A DNA stretch of 64,000 nt from Streptomyces sp. GQFP (GTDB taxonomy: Bacteria; Actinomycetota; Actinomycetes; Streptomycetales; Streptomycetaceae). The notes beneath the pieces are model-generated. The model was not told the origin of the DNA, did no database searches, and worked only from the letters and a program-made list of their open reading frames with translations. Positions 28,056 to 35,990 of this stretch are shown here, piece after piece. The stretch is taken from positions 7,936,001 through 8,000,000 of the forward strand of contig NZ_CP089312.1 of NCBI RefSeq assembly GCF_021545335.1, given 5' to 3'. Position 1 is the stretch's first letter. Every line of letters begins with the position of its first letter. Both the position numbers and the translations under genes were made by a program.

Positions 28056-28727
28056 TTACGCCACGACCCGCGCCAGCGCGAAGCCGTCGTACCCCTTGCT
28101 GCCCACCGTCTGGACCGCCGTGCCGCTCAACCTCGGGTGCTCGGCGATGAGTTGGAGGGCGGCGCGGGTGCCGCGCACGCTCGGGTCGGTGGAGTCCGGG
28201 TCGGTCACCGCGCCCTCGCGCACCACGTTGTCGACGATGATCAGGCTGCCCGTGGTGGTGAGCCGCAGCGCCCACTCCACGTAGTGCGGGTTGTTGACCT
28301 TGTCGGCGTCGATGAAGACCAGGTCGAAGGGCTCGGGGTTCTCGTCGGCCAGCTTGGGCAGCGACTCCAGGGCGGGGCCCGTGCGCACCTCGGCGATGGT
28401 GTCGAGGCCGGCCCGGGCGAGGTTGCGGCGGGCCACCTCGGCGTGCTTCCCGTCGTACTCCAGGGTGACCAGCCGGCCGTCGGCCGGGAGCGCGCGGCCC
28501 AGCCAGATGGTGCTGTAGCCGCCGAGCGTGCCGATCTCCAGGATGTTGCGGGCGCCCTGGACCTGGGCGAGCAGCTGGAGCAGCTTGCCCTGGTTCGCCG
28601 CGACGTTGATGGGCGGCAGCCCCTCCGCGTCGCTGTCGCGCAGTGCCGCCTCCAGGGCTTCGTCGGCCGGAGCCAGGAGAGCGGTGAAGTAGTCGTCGAC
28701 GTCATCCCAGCGCTGGGACTCGCTCAT
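28056..28727 (-). CDS. SAM-dependent O-methyltransferase
   Basis: The ATG at 28727 starts MSESQRWDDVDDYF. The 223-residue protein matches the bacterial catechol-O-methyltransferase-like family: ILEIGTLGGYSTIWLGRAL binds SAM, LVFIDADKVNNPHYVEWAL carries metal-binding Asp residues, and IIVDNVVREG follows. It methylates a hydroxyl on a small aromatic or similar molecule in a divalent-metal-dependent way. The substrate is not predictable. It stands between the FHA-like and metallophosphoesterase genes with short gaps. Confidence 0.9.
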   Translation of the reverse strand: MSESQRWDDVDDYFTALLAPADEALEAALRDSDAEGLPPINVAANQGKLLQLLAQVQGARNILEIGTLGGYSTIWLGRALPADGRLVTLEYDGKHAEVARRNLARAGLDTIAEVRTGPALESLPKLADENPEPFDLVFIDADKVNNPHYVEWALRLTTTGSLIIVDNVVREGAVTDPDSTDPSVRGTRAALQLIAEHPRLSGTAVQTVGSKGYDGFALARVVA

Positions 28728-28805
28728 GAGAAGTCGTACCTTCCGTTCGGGACCGAGGTGCGAGGTTGCGAAGTACGGGGTGCTGAGCAAAAAGTGTGTG
28801 CCGGG

Positions 28806-29687
28806 TCATTTGTAGCCCTCACGGGCGACCACGTCGGTGATCTGCGCCTCGTCGAGTTCGCTGATCGTCTCGCCCGCACGCGGGTCGCGGGCGTGCAGCG
28901 TGTGCAGCAGCGGGCCGTGCGGCGAGCCCAGGTCGACGAGCGTGGCCGAGGCCCCGCGCACCGCCCGTCCCGTGTCCGGCGGGCCGGTCAGGTCGATCCG
29001 GTTGTACACCCCCGGCGTCACCCACACCGGCACCGCCTCCAGGAACCCCATGAGCTGGACGTGGAAGTGCCCGCACAGGATCAGCCGTACGTCGCTGCCG
29101 CGCACGGCGTCGGCCAGGTCCGCCGGGTTGCCCAGCCCCAGCGCCTTCTGCAGCGCGTTGTCGAGGACGACCGGCGGATGGTGCAGCACGACCGTCGTGC
29201 CGTGCGGTGCCGGGGTGCGCAACAGCTCACGCAGCCAGGCCAGTTGGGCGGCGCCAAGATACCCGTACACCTTGCCGGGGACGAGCGAGTCGAGCGTGAC
29301 GATCCGGTGGCCGTCGACCGTACTGGCCGCCGCCAACTCGCCCTCGGGGGAGGAGAACCGGGCTTCGGCCCGGTCCTGTCCCGCCGCATCCAGGTGCCCG
29401 CTGCCCAGCGCCTTCGCGAAGGCCGTGCGTTCGTCGTGGTTGCCGGTGGTGCAGAACACCGGGATGCCCCGCTCCCGGGCGAACGCGCCCACGAGGTCCC
29501 GTACGACCGCGTACTCCTCGGGAGCCCCGCTGTCCGCGAGATCCCCGCTGACGACGACGGCCCCGAGGCCCGTGAGATGCCGTGCGTCGGTCAGCATCCG
29601 GTCCAGCGACTCGGTGGTGTCGACGCTGTGCCGGTTGGGCGCGCCGGCGTGGTTGATGTGCGTGTCGGAGAGATGCAGGATCCGCAT
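28806..29687 (-). CDS. Calcineurin-like metallophosphoesterase
   Basis: I choose the ATG at 29687, giving MRILHLSDTHINHAG; an ATG at 29768 would add 27 unconserved residues. The 293-residue protein carries all five metallophosphoesterase blocks: LSDTH, VVVSGDLAD, TGNHDE, VLHHPPV and CGHFHV. It resembles 3',5'-cyclic nucleotide phosphodiesterases of the CpdA type (class III), though other phosphate esters are possible. There is no signal peptide. Confidence 0.9.
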   Translation of the reverse strand: MRILHLSDTHINHAGAPNRHSVDTTESLDRMLTDARHLTGLGAVVVSGDLADSGAPEEYAVVRDLVGAFARERGIPVFCTTGNHDERTAFAKALGSGHLDAAGQDRAEARFSSPEGELAAASTVDGHRIVTLDSLVPGKVYGYLGAAQLAWLRELLRTPAPHGTTVVLHHPPVVLDNALQKALGLGNPADLADAVRGSDVRLILCGHFHVQLMGFLEAVPVWVTPGVYNRIDLTGPPDTGRAVRGASATLVDLGSPHGPLLHTLHARDPRAGETISELDEAQITDVVAREGYK

Positions 29688-30052
29688 CCGGTCGACGCTA
29701 CTCCCGCCCGCATGCGGGGAGCCGGGAATTTCCGGTGAGGCCGGGCGGGGAGCGGTGGGACGGACCATGGTCGTCTTCGGGCGGGTGGTGTCCGATCCGG
29801 CCTGAAACCGGGCGGTTTCCCGTCTCTGTGTGATCTGGGTCGCGATCGGGGGAGGGAAGTGAACCCCGGGCCCGCTATCGTCATCCGGACAAAAAGCAGG
29901 GGCCTCTCAGGTAAAGAGGGGGTTGCTCGCGTCTCTCATCGGAGCCAGTGCGATTCTCTTGGGATTCATACAGGATGAGACGCGTGGGACGCATGGTGCC
30001 CATGGTGTCCATGGGGCGTACGGGACGAAACGGGGCGGGAGGCCTACGGCGC

Positions 30053-32104
30053 GTGGCAAACGCAGAGCACGGTGGTAGAGCGGGAGGTGCCTTCGGAGTG
30101 GGCGCCACCGGGACCGCGCAGGCACGGCTGAAGGCGGCCCGCGTGGCGCTCTGGCTCTTCGTCGCCGTCCTCGCGGTACGACAGGTGGCCGCCGTCCTCA
30201 GTACCCCGAAGGCGGACCGGCTGACGGATCTGGAGACCTGGGTCGGGCCCAACGGCGTCCTGCATGTGAACGGCTCGCTCTACGACTCGACGCAGTTCAC
30301 CGGCACGCCCTTCGGCGGACTCGTCCTCAAGCCGCTCACCCGGGCCGCCGAGCAGGCGCTCGGCTGGGGCTGGACCTTCGGCTCGCTGCTCCTGGTCGTC
30401 GCGCTCGGCGCGGTCGCCGCCCGGGCCCTGCCCAAGCCGGTGACCCGCCGCTCCTCGCTGCTCGCCGCGCCCGTCGCGATCAGCCTGCTGATGCTGTCGC
30501 TGCCCGTGCGCAACGCCCTCCACCTCGGCCAGACCAGCATCATCCCCGTCCTGCTGGTCCTGCTCGGCTGCTTCGTCGCCCGTGAGGAACGCGCCGCCGG
30601 CGCCCTGATCGGCCTCGCGGCGGCCCTCCAGCCGACCGTGCTGCTCTTCGCGCCGCTGCTGTGGTTCACGGGCCGGCGCCGGGCCGCCGCCTCCGCCGGG
30701 ATCACGTTCGCCGCCTGCACCGCGCTCGCGTGGGTCACGATGGCGGACGACTCCTACACCTACTGGGTGCACCACATGGGCGGGGTCGGCCTCGGCGGCG
30801 CCGCCGACGACCTCGCCAACCAGTCCCTGCACGGCGCGCTGCTGCGGCTGGGCGTCGAGGGGCCGCTCGAAATCACCCTGTTCCTGGTGCTGGGTGCCGG
30901 GGTCGCCGTCCTCGGGCTGCGGCGGGCGGTGCGGTACGCCCAGGACGGGCAGTTGCTGCTGGCGGTCGCGATCACCGGCTGCGCGGCCATCGCCGTGTCG
31001 CCGACCACCTGGCAGCACCAGTTGCTGTGGCTGCTGCTCGCGGTCGTCGGGCGGGTCGGCAAGCGGGCCTCCGACCGCTACATGTGGCCGGTCGCCGTCG
31101 TCATCGTGATGACGCTGCCCGCCAAGATGGTCATCCCGAACATGGGCGCGCTGTACCCGGTCCGCGACAACATCGTGCTGCTGGCCGCGATCGCCGCCGC
31201 GACCGTCGTACCGTTCCTGTCCCGGACCTCGGAGCACTACCGCAGACCGATCCCCACGGACTACGCGGCGCCGGTACCCGCCCGCTTCAAGCGGGTTCCG
31301 CTGCTGCCGTTCATGCGCCGGGTGCTCACCCGCCCGAACCTGCTGCTCGAACTGCTGCTGATCCGGGTCACGTACGCCGCCTACCAGAAGGTCCGGCTCG
31401 CCGCGACCGGCGGGACGACCACCGGCGGGCGGTCCACCGCCGAGGCCAACGGTCACCAGATCCATGACATCGAGAAGTTCCTGCACATCGACATCGAGCA
31501 CTGGGTCAACCACGCGGTCGTGAAGGTCGACTGGCTGCGGAACTTCTTCGACTTCTACTACACGTCGTTCCACTTCGTGGTGCCGCTGAGTGTGCTGGGT
31601 GTTCTGTACTGGCGGCGGCCTGTCGACTACCGCTGGGCCCGCGCGTCTCTCGGTTTCGCCACGCTGCTCGCCCTGATCGGGTTCTGGCTCTACCCGCTGG
31701 CGCCGCCGCGCCTGATGCCGGGCCTCGGCGTCATCGACACCGTGCACGGCGTGCAGGACTTCTCCAAGCCGGACTACGGCACGCTCACCGCCCTGACCAA
31801 CCAGTACGCCGCGATGCCCTCGCTGCACTTCGGGTGGTCGCTGTGGTGCGGGCTCGTCATCGCCATCGTCGCGCCCAAGTGGTGGATGAAGGCGCTGGGC
31901 CTGCTGCATCCGTTCTTCACCGTCTCCGCGATCGTCGCCACCGGCAACCACTGGGTGCTGGACGCGGTGGGCGGCGCGGCGGTGGTCCTCGCCGGGTTCG
32001 GGCTGTCGTACGTGTTCATGGGGCCGCGCGCCCGTACGGTCGTGGCGGCGGCGGAGAAGGACGACGAGCCGCAGCTCACCTCGGCGGCGACAAGCCGGAA
32101 CTGA
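30053..32104 (+). CDS. Bifunctional glycosyltransferase 87 / PAP2 phosphatase membrane protein
   Basis: The GTG at 30053 (VANAEHGGRAGG) follows GGGAGG; ATG 29975 and GTG 29948 are longer alternatives. The 683-residue protein joins a polytopic GT87 (polyprenol-phosphate-mannose-dependent) domain, about residues 20-400, to a C-terminal PAP2/inositol-phosphorylceramide-synthase-like domain with AMPSLHFGWSLW and GNHWVLDAVGG carrying the catalytic His residues. Both activities act on lipid-linked substrates, so a role in surface glycolipid or polyprenyl-phosphate recycling is likely. It converges with the NACHT gene. Confidence 0.9.
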   Translation: MANAEHGGRAGGAFGVGATGTAQARLKAARVALWLFVAVLAVRQVAAVLSTPKADRLTDLETWVGPNGVLHVNGSLYDSTQFTGTPFGGLVLKPLTRAAEQALGWGWTFGSLLLVVALGAVAARALPKPVTRRSSLLAAPVAISLLMLSLPVRNALHLGQTSIIPVLLVLLGCFVAREERAAGALIGLAAALQPTVLLFAPLLWFTGRRRAAASAGITFAACTALAWVTMADDSYTYWVHHMGGVGLGGAADDLANQSLHGALLRLGVEGPLEITLFLVLGAGVAVLGLRRAVRYAQDGQLLLAVAITGCAAIAVSPTTWQHQLLWLLLAVVGRVGKRASDRYMWPVAVVIVMTLPAKMVIPNMGALYPVRDNIVLLAAIAAATVVPFLSRTSEHYRRPIPTDYAAPVPARFKRVPLLPFMRRVLTRPNLLLELLLIRVTYAAYQKVRLAATGGTTTGGRSTAEANGHQIHDIEKFLHIDIEHWVNHAVVKVDWLRNFFDFYYTSFHFVVPLSVLGVLYWRRPVDYRWARASLGFATLLALIGFWLYPLAPPRLMPGLGVIDTVHGVQDFSKPDYGTLTALTNQYAAMPSLHFGWSLWCGLVIAIVAPKWWMKALGLLHPFFTVSAIVATGNHWVLDAVGGAAVVLAGFGLSYVFMGPRARTVVAAAEKDDEPQLTSAATSRN

Positions 32105-32131
32105 CCCGGTACCCGGTACCCGGTCGGTCGG

Positions 32132-34279
32132 TCACCGGGAGCGGGGCAGCGCCAGCCGCTCCTGGAGCCTGGCGTGGCGGAACTGGTACACCGGGCCCGT
32201 CGCCCGCAGGAGGTTGCGGCGGCGGGCGTCCTCCAGGAAGGCCATCAGGCGTACGGGGGTGCCCTCGGCCGCGGAGAGCTGTACCGCGGTCATGGCCGTG
32301 GCGACTCCCAGGTTGGTCACGGGACCCGACACGAGGCCGATCCACAGACCCGCGCCGACGCCGAGCGGGGCGCCGGCCCAGAAACCGTGCTGCCAGGTGG
32401 AGATGGGCACGAAGAGCAGGGCGACCGCGAGGCCGACCAGCAGACCGAGCAGGAGCCGCAGCCTGATGTGGTGCAGCCACACCTCCCGGGGGCCGACGGA
32501 CCGGCTGTCCACCACGGGCGGGGCGGTGTGGTCGTGGTCCTGCTTGACATCGTCGAACCAGCGCTTCGCGCCACGGCCGAGGAAGTTCCCGGCGACGAGT
32601 TCGATGCCGCGGCCGTAGATCAGGGTCGTGGCGAAGCCGGTCGGAATCGTGGAGAGGAAGCAGAGCCAGGCGGGCAGGCCGGGGTCCATCAGTGGCACGA
32701 CCCCGAGGCACAGCCATATTGCGACCGCCGTCACGAGCCACTGGACGACGCCCCTCCGGACGGCCGTACGGCCGAATATGTCCCGCCATCCGGCGCTCGG
32801 CAACGGCTGCGGATCGCCGCTGCGGAGGCTGAGCAGCCCGGCCACGCACCCGGACGCGATCGCCGAGACGGGCCCCATCACGCCCGCCCACACGGGACCC
32901 GACAGCCGCAGGGACAGGAAGAAGGTGGCCACGCCGTACACCAGACCGACGACGGCTCCGACGGCGATCGCCCGGGGGCGGCGGTCCGTCCAGCTGGGGA
33001 TGTGCCACCAGAGCAGATCGCGCGTGCCCTGCTCGGTGAGGCGGACGGCCAGATGACGCAGGGCCCGGTCGGCCGCCTCGGGGGAGTGCCGGGGGCGCGG
33101 CCGTCCCGGCCGGGCGGTGTACGCGGCGATGACGGCGTGGTCGAGGAGATGGTCCTCGACGGCGCGGGGGGTGGGGAAGCGGGCAGGGTCGAGGAGTTCG
33201 TCGACCGGGTCGGAGTCGCCGTAGACGTCACGCAGGAGGCTGATGGCGAGGGGACTGGAGAGGGCGCGGGCGACGACGCTGTCAGGTGCGTCGAGGAGTG
33301 CGTCCGTGAGCGCCTTCCAGTCGGGCGGGGGCGGGTCGGGGAGCGGGCCGAGGAGATACGCGGCGGCGTCGGCGGGGCGCACGGGAAGGATCTCCAGCGC
33401 CACGGCACCGCTCAGCCGGGCCCGCCTGGAGGCGAGCACGGCCTCCTTGGAGCGGGACACGAGGACGAGGCGGAAGTCGGCGGACTCCAGCGCGCTCACC
33501 ATGGCTGTACGCAGCTTGCCGCCGACCTCGTCCAGGGCGTCCAGGAACAGCGCGATACGGCCGGACTCCAGCAGTTCGAGCGCGCGGACGCGGCCGCCCC
33601 GGCCCCGGAACAGGGTGTACTCGCGGGACAGTTGGCCCGCCGCCCAGTCGGCCGGGCTCTCGGCGGCCGGGTCCCAGCCGTGCAGCGACAGCAGCACCGG
33701 CACGGGGACGAGGCGACGGAGGTCCGGCGAGGCGGTGTTCGCGCGGTACCGGAGCGCGTCGAGGAGCAGGAGCACGGCGGCGGCCGTCTTGCCGGCCGCG
33801 GGCGGGCCGACGAGGAGGAGCCGCCCGGAGGCCAACCCGCCGTAGACGGCGTGCAGTTCGCCCGGACCTCCGCCCTCCCGCAGGTCGTCGCGGGTGGCGG
33901 TGGCGAGGCCCGGCAGCGGGGCGAAGCGGGCGCGGGCGCCCTCGGCGGTGGCGCCGGTGACCCGGCCGGCCACCTTGCGGTCGCTCACCTGCCAGCGGAC
34001 GGGCAGCGGGGCGGGTTCGAGGAGCCGGCGGAGTCCGGCCTCCCGCTCCCACTGGCGGCGCACGACCGTGGCCAGTTCGTCGGCCGCCGCGTCGAGGGGA
34101 GTGGGCGGGGTGACGTCGTAGCGGACGTTCATGGTGTTGCCGGTGCCGACCTGGAGGGCGGTGGGGCCGTGGAAGGTGTTGCCCTTCAACTCCGTTGATC
34201 CGACCGGGTTGTTCGGATTTTCTGGGTTGGCCGGCTCATCGGGTGCTTCGGTCGGTCTGTCCGGGTCGGTGTCGGTCAT
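32132..34279 (-). CDS. Membrane-anchored NACHT NTPase with N-terminal RHIM-like motif (NLR)
   Basis: The ATG at 34279 overlaps the stop of the upstream gene (ATGA). The 715-residue protein starts with a disordered acidic stretch. A RHIM-like amyloid motif then runs from GNTFHGPTALQ through VGTGNTMNV (residues 33-52), with core L-Q-V-G-x-x-N. The NACHT/STAND NTPase has Walker A GPPAAGKT (158-165), Walker B IALFLDALDE (242-251) and VLVSRSKEA as sensor. The C-terminal half holds about six or seven membrane segments (roughly 470-680). It lacks the LRR/TPR/WD sensor repeats common in NLRs, so the membrane part may be the sensor. I read it as the switch of a conflict/cell-death pair with the gene just upstream. 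Confidence 0.88.
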   Translation of the reverse strand: MTDTDPDRPTEAPDEPANPENPNNPVGSTELKGNTFHGPTALQVGTGNTMNVRYDVTPPTPLDAAADELATVVRRQWEREAGLRRLLEPAPLPVRWQVSDRKVAGRVTGATAEGARARFAPLPGLATATRDDLREGGGPGELHAVYGGLASGRLLLVGPPAAGKTAAAVLLLLDALRYRANTASPDLRRLVPVPVLLSLHGWDPAAESPADWAAGQLSREYTLFRGRGGRVRALELLESGRIALFLDALDEVGGKLRTAMVSALESADFRLVLVSRSKEAVLASRRARLSGAVALEILPVRPADAAAYLLGPLPDPPPPDWKALTDALLDAPDSVVARALSSPLAISLLRDVYGDSDPVDELLDPARFPTPRAVEDHLLDHAVIAAYTARPGRPRPRHSPEAADRALRHLAVRLTEQGTRDLLWWHIPSWTDRRPRAIAVGAVVGLVYGVATFFLSLRLSGPVWAGVMGPVSAIASGCVAGLLSLRSGDPQPLPSAGWRDIFGRTAVRRGVVQWLVTAVAIWLCLGVVPLMDPGLPAWLCFLSTIPTGFATTLIYGRGIELVAGNFLGRGAKRWFDDVKQDHDHTAPPVVDSRSVGPREVWLHHIRLRLLLGLLVGLAVALLFVPISTWQHGFWAGAPLGVGAGLWIGLVSGPVTNLGVATAMTAVQLSAAEGTPVRLMAFLEDARRRNLLRATGPVYQFRHARLQERLALPRSR

Positions 34280-34767
34280 CCGGTGGGTCCGGTGGGTCCG
34301 GTGGGTCCGGTGGGTCCGGTGGGTCCGGTGGGTCCGGTGGATCCGAAGTGGACGTCCTGGTGGTTGTGGTCGCCTACCTGGACCGCAGTGGGGCCGTGGA
34401 AGGTGTTGCCGGACACCACACCCCGGCCGGCCTGCTCCGGCGCCGACTCCTCGGCCAGCGCCCGGAGTTCGGCGACGAAGCGGTCGCGCTCGGGCTGCTC
34501 CAGACTCTCCAGCAGCGACTCGAACCGCCCCTGCCAGAGGCCTACTTGAAGATCCCGGACCCGCCCGGACTCCTCCTCGCCGGCGGCGTCCAGTACGGCG
34601 GCGGTCTGGTCGAGCCGCTCCAGCGCGTCGTTCTCCCGCGCCGGATCCCCACGGCCGATGATCCGGGCGCACCGGTCCCGGAACGCGGTCCACAGGTCCG
34701 AACTCGCGCTCTGCACAACCGTCGTGCCCGCCGCGGCGGCCGCCGCGATCATCGCCTCTGCCAGCAT
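34276..34767 (-). CDS. Small helical effector candidate with C-terminal RHIM-like motif
   Basis: The ATG at 34767 has GGGAG nine bases upstream. The 163-residue protein begins with a hydrophobic helix (MLAEAMIAAAAAAGTTVVQ). A helical domain of about 110 residues follows, then the motif GNTFHGPTAVQ continuing VGDHNHQDVHFG (120-142). It ends in six GPT repeats. The core V-Q-V-G-x-x-N matches the RHIM tetrad. Bacterial NLR pairs with amyloid signalling motifs have this architecture: a small HeLo/Bell-like death domain in front and the motif at the C-terminus. The motif would let the partner NACHT protein template its assembly. Membrane attack by the N-terminal helix is inferred by analogy only. 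Confidence 0.8.
   Translation of the reverse strand: MLAEAMIAAAAAAGTTVVQSASSDLWTAFRDRCARIIGRGDPARENDALERLDQTAAVLDAAGEEESGRVRDLQVGLWQGRFESLLESLEQPERDRFVAELRALAEESAPEQAGRGVVSGNTFHGPTAVQVGDHNHQDVHFGSTGPTGPTGPTGPTGPTGPTG
34281..34343 (-). repeat. Nine-bp coding minisatellite at the effector 3' end
   Basis: Six perfect copies of CGGTGGGTC and one imperfect copy (plus-strand reading) encode Gly-Pro-Thr repeats at the end of the effector candidate, right up to the coupled stop/start codons. Copy changes keep the frame, so they only alter linker length. Confidence 0.9.
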
Positions 34768-34805
34768 CTTCGGCCGCTCCCTTGATCCATACCGATGACG
34801 GGACC

Positions 34806-35840
34806 TTAGTTCACGGTGCCGTGTGGTGGGAGCGGCGTCGCCGCCGCCCGGAGCCGGTACTCGGTGGGCGGTACGCCGTAGGCGGTGCGGAAGGCGCGGC
34901 TGAAGTGGGCGGGGCGGGGCAGGCCCCAGCGGGCGGCGATGGTGTGCACGGGCACGGCGCGCAGGGCGGGGTCCGCCAGGTCGCGGCGGGCGCCTTCCAG
35001 CCGCCGGGTGCGGATCCAGGCGGCGACGGTCTCACTCTGCGTCTGGTCCTGCGTCTGATCCTGCGTCTGGTCCTGGAAGAGGCGGTGCAGGTAGCTGACG
35101 GAGATGTGATGGGCGGCGGCGATCACGGGCGGGGTGAGTTCCGGGTCGTGGAGGTTCTGCCGGATGAACGCCCGTATGCGTACGGTCAGGGTTCTGTCGC
35201 GGATCTCCGGGGGCAGGGCCGCCTCGGTGTCGAGCACATGGGCGAACCAGGCCAGCAGCAGGTCGAGCAGGGCGGTGCCCAGGCGTGGGGCGTCGGACGG
35301 GCGGAGGGAGTCGGCCTGCTGGTTCAGGCCGGTGAGGAAACCTGTCAGTACGGCGCCCACTCCGTCGCGTCCCGACATCCGTCTGCCCAGGAGGTCCCGG
35401 ACCCGGTCCGGTGACGAGGGCAGCAGTATTTTCGGGAACTCGACCCCTACGCCTGTGACCATGCGCCGGTCCTGGTCTGCCGGGGGTCGGACGTCGTACG
35501 GCTGCGAGGTGTCGATCACGTACAGGTCCTGCGGGCCGTGGGTGTCGGTCCGGCCGGCGTGGTCCACTCCCAGGCCGCCGCCGAGCACCAGGGAGAGGTG
35601 GTACAGCTCCGGGTCGGACCGTCGCACCATCCGGGCGTCGCGGTGGAACCGGGTCGGCCGGAACGAGGCCGGCCACACCGTTACCGGGCCCAGCTCCAGC
35701 AGGCGCTGTTCCGCCCAGAAGTCGGTGGTGTAGTCGCTGCTCATGTCGCTGGGGGCGTGGGTTCGGCCGACCAGCTCCCGCCAGTAGTCGAAGCGGTGCT
35801 CCGCCGGTACGTCGTCGCTGCGGAACACTGTTCCGATCAT
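34806..35840 (-). CDS. AraC-family transcriptional regulator with expanded HTH loop
   Basis: The ATG at 35840 starts MIGTVFRSDD. The 344-residue protein has an AraC_binding_2-type N-terminal domain (VPAEHRFDYWRELV at 11-24) and a C-terminal AraC/XylS double helix-turn-helix, from about 220, with AAHHISVSYLHRLFQ and TIAARWGLPRPAHFSRAFR. Between the recognition helix and the SETVAAWIR segment there are three DQTQ repeats encoded by a 12-bp tandem repeat. It should be a one-component regulator of unknown ligand. It stands between the NLR pair and the squalene/phytoene synthase, and which it controls is not shown. Confidence 0.9.
   Translation of the reverse strand: MIGTVFRSDDVPAEHRFDYWRELVGRTHAPSDMSSDYTTDFWAEQRLLELGPVTVWPASFRPTRFHRDARMVRRSDPELYHLSLVLGGGLGVDHAGRTDTHGPQDLYVIDTSQPYDVRPPADQDRRMVTGVGVEFPKILLPSSPDRVRDLLGRRMSGRDGVGAVLTGFLTGLNQQADSLRPSDAPRLGTALLDLLLAWFAHVLDTEAALPPEIRDRTLTVRIRAFIRQNLHDPELTPPVIAAAHHISVSYLHRLFQDQTQDQTQDQTQSETVAAWIRTRRLEGARRDLADPALRAVPVHTIAARWGLPRPAHFSRAFRTAYGVPPTEYRLRAAATPLPPHGTVN
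35038..35073 (-). repeat. Twelve-bp coding repeat inside the AraC helix-turn-helix
   Basis: Three copies of CTGCGTCTGGTC (one with A for G) encode D-Q-T-Q units. The unit keeps the reading frame. Confidence 0.9.
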
Positions 35841-35933
35841 CGTGTGTCACCTCGGTCCCGGTCTGCCTTGCTGGCTTGAACTGGTCTGTCCGAGAGCGTA
35901 ATTGAGACTGGGGAGTCGTTGTTGGCTGCGAGC

Positions 35934-35990
35934 CGGTGGGGGCTGGTCGCGCAGTTCCCCGCGCCCCTGAAGGCGCTCCGCGCCCCCTAA
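35934..35990 (+). repeat. Dispersed repeat, subtype A copy
   Basis: GGTGGGGGCTGGTCGCGCAG is followed by TTCCCCGCGCCCCTGAAGG and two shortened CGCGCCCC units (CTCCGCGCCCC). It abuts the stop of the squalene/phytoene synthase gene. Confidence 0.85.

Noticed and set aside
32174..34198. 674-codon plus-strand frame opposite the NACHT gene
   Set aside because: It is a repetitive Gly/Glu/Arg shadow; the opposite strand has Walker A and B motifs and membrane helices.
32132..34693. A single 853-codon minus-strand frame covering both the effector candidate and the NACHT gene
   Set aside because: Its first part only reads through the 9-bp repeat as His-Arg-Thr in another frame. The NACHT ATG coupled to the effector stop explains the sequence better.
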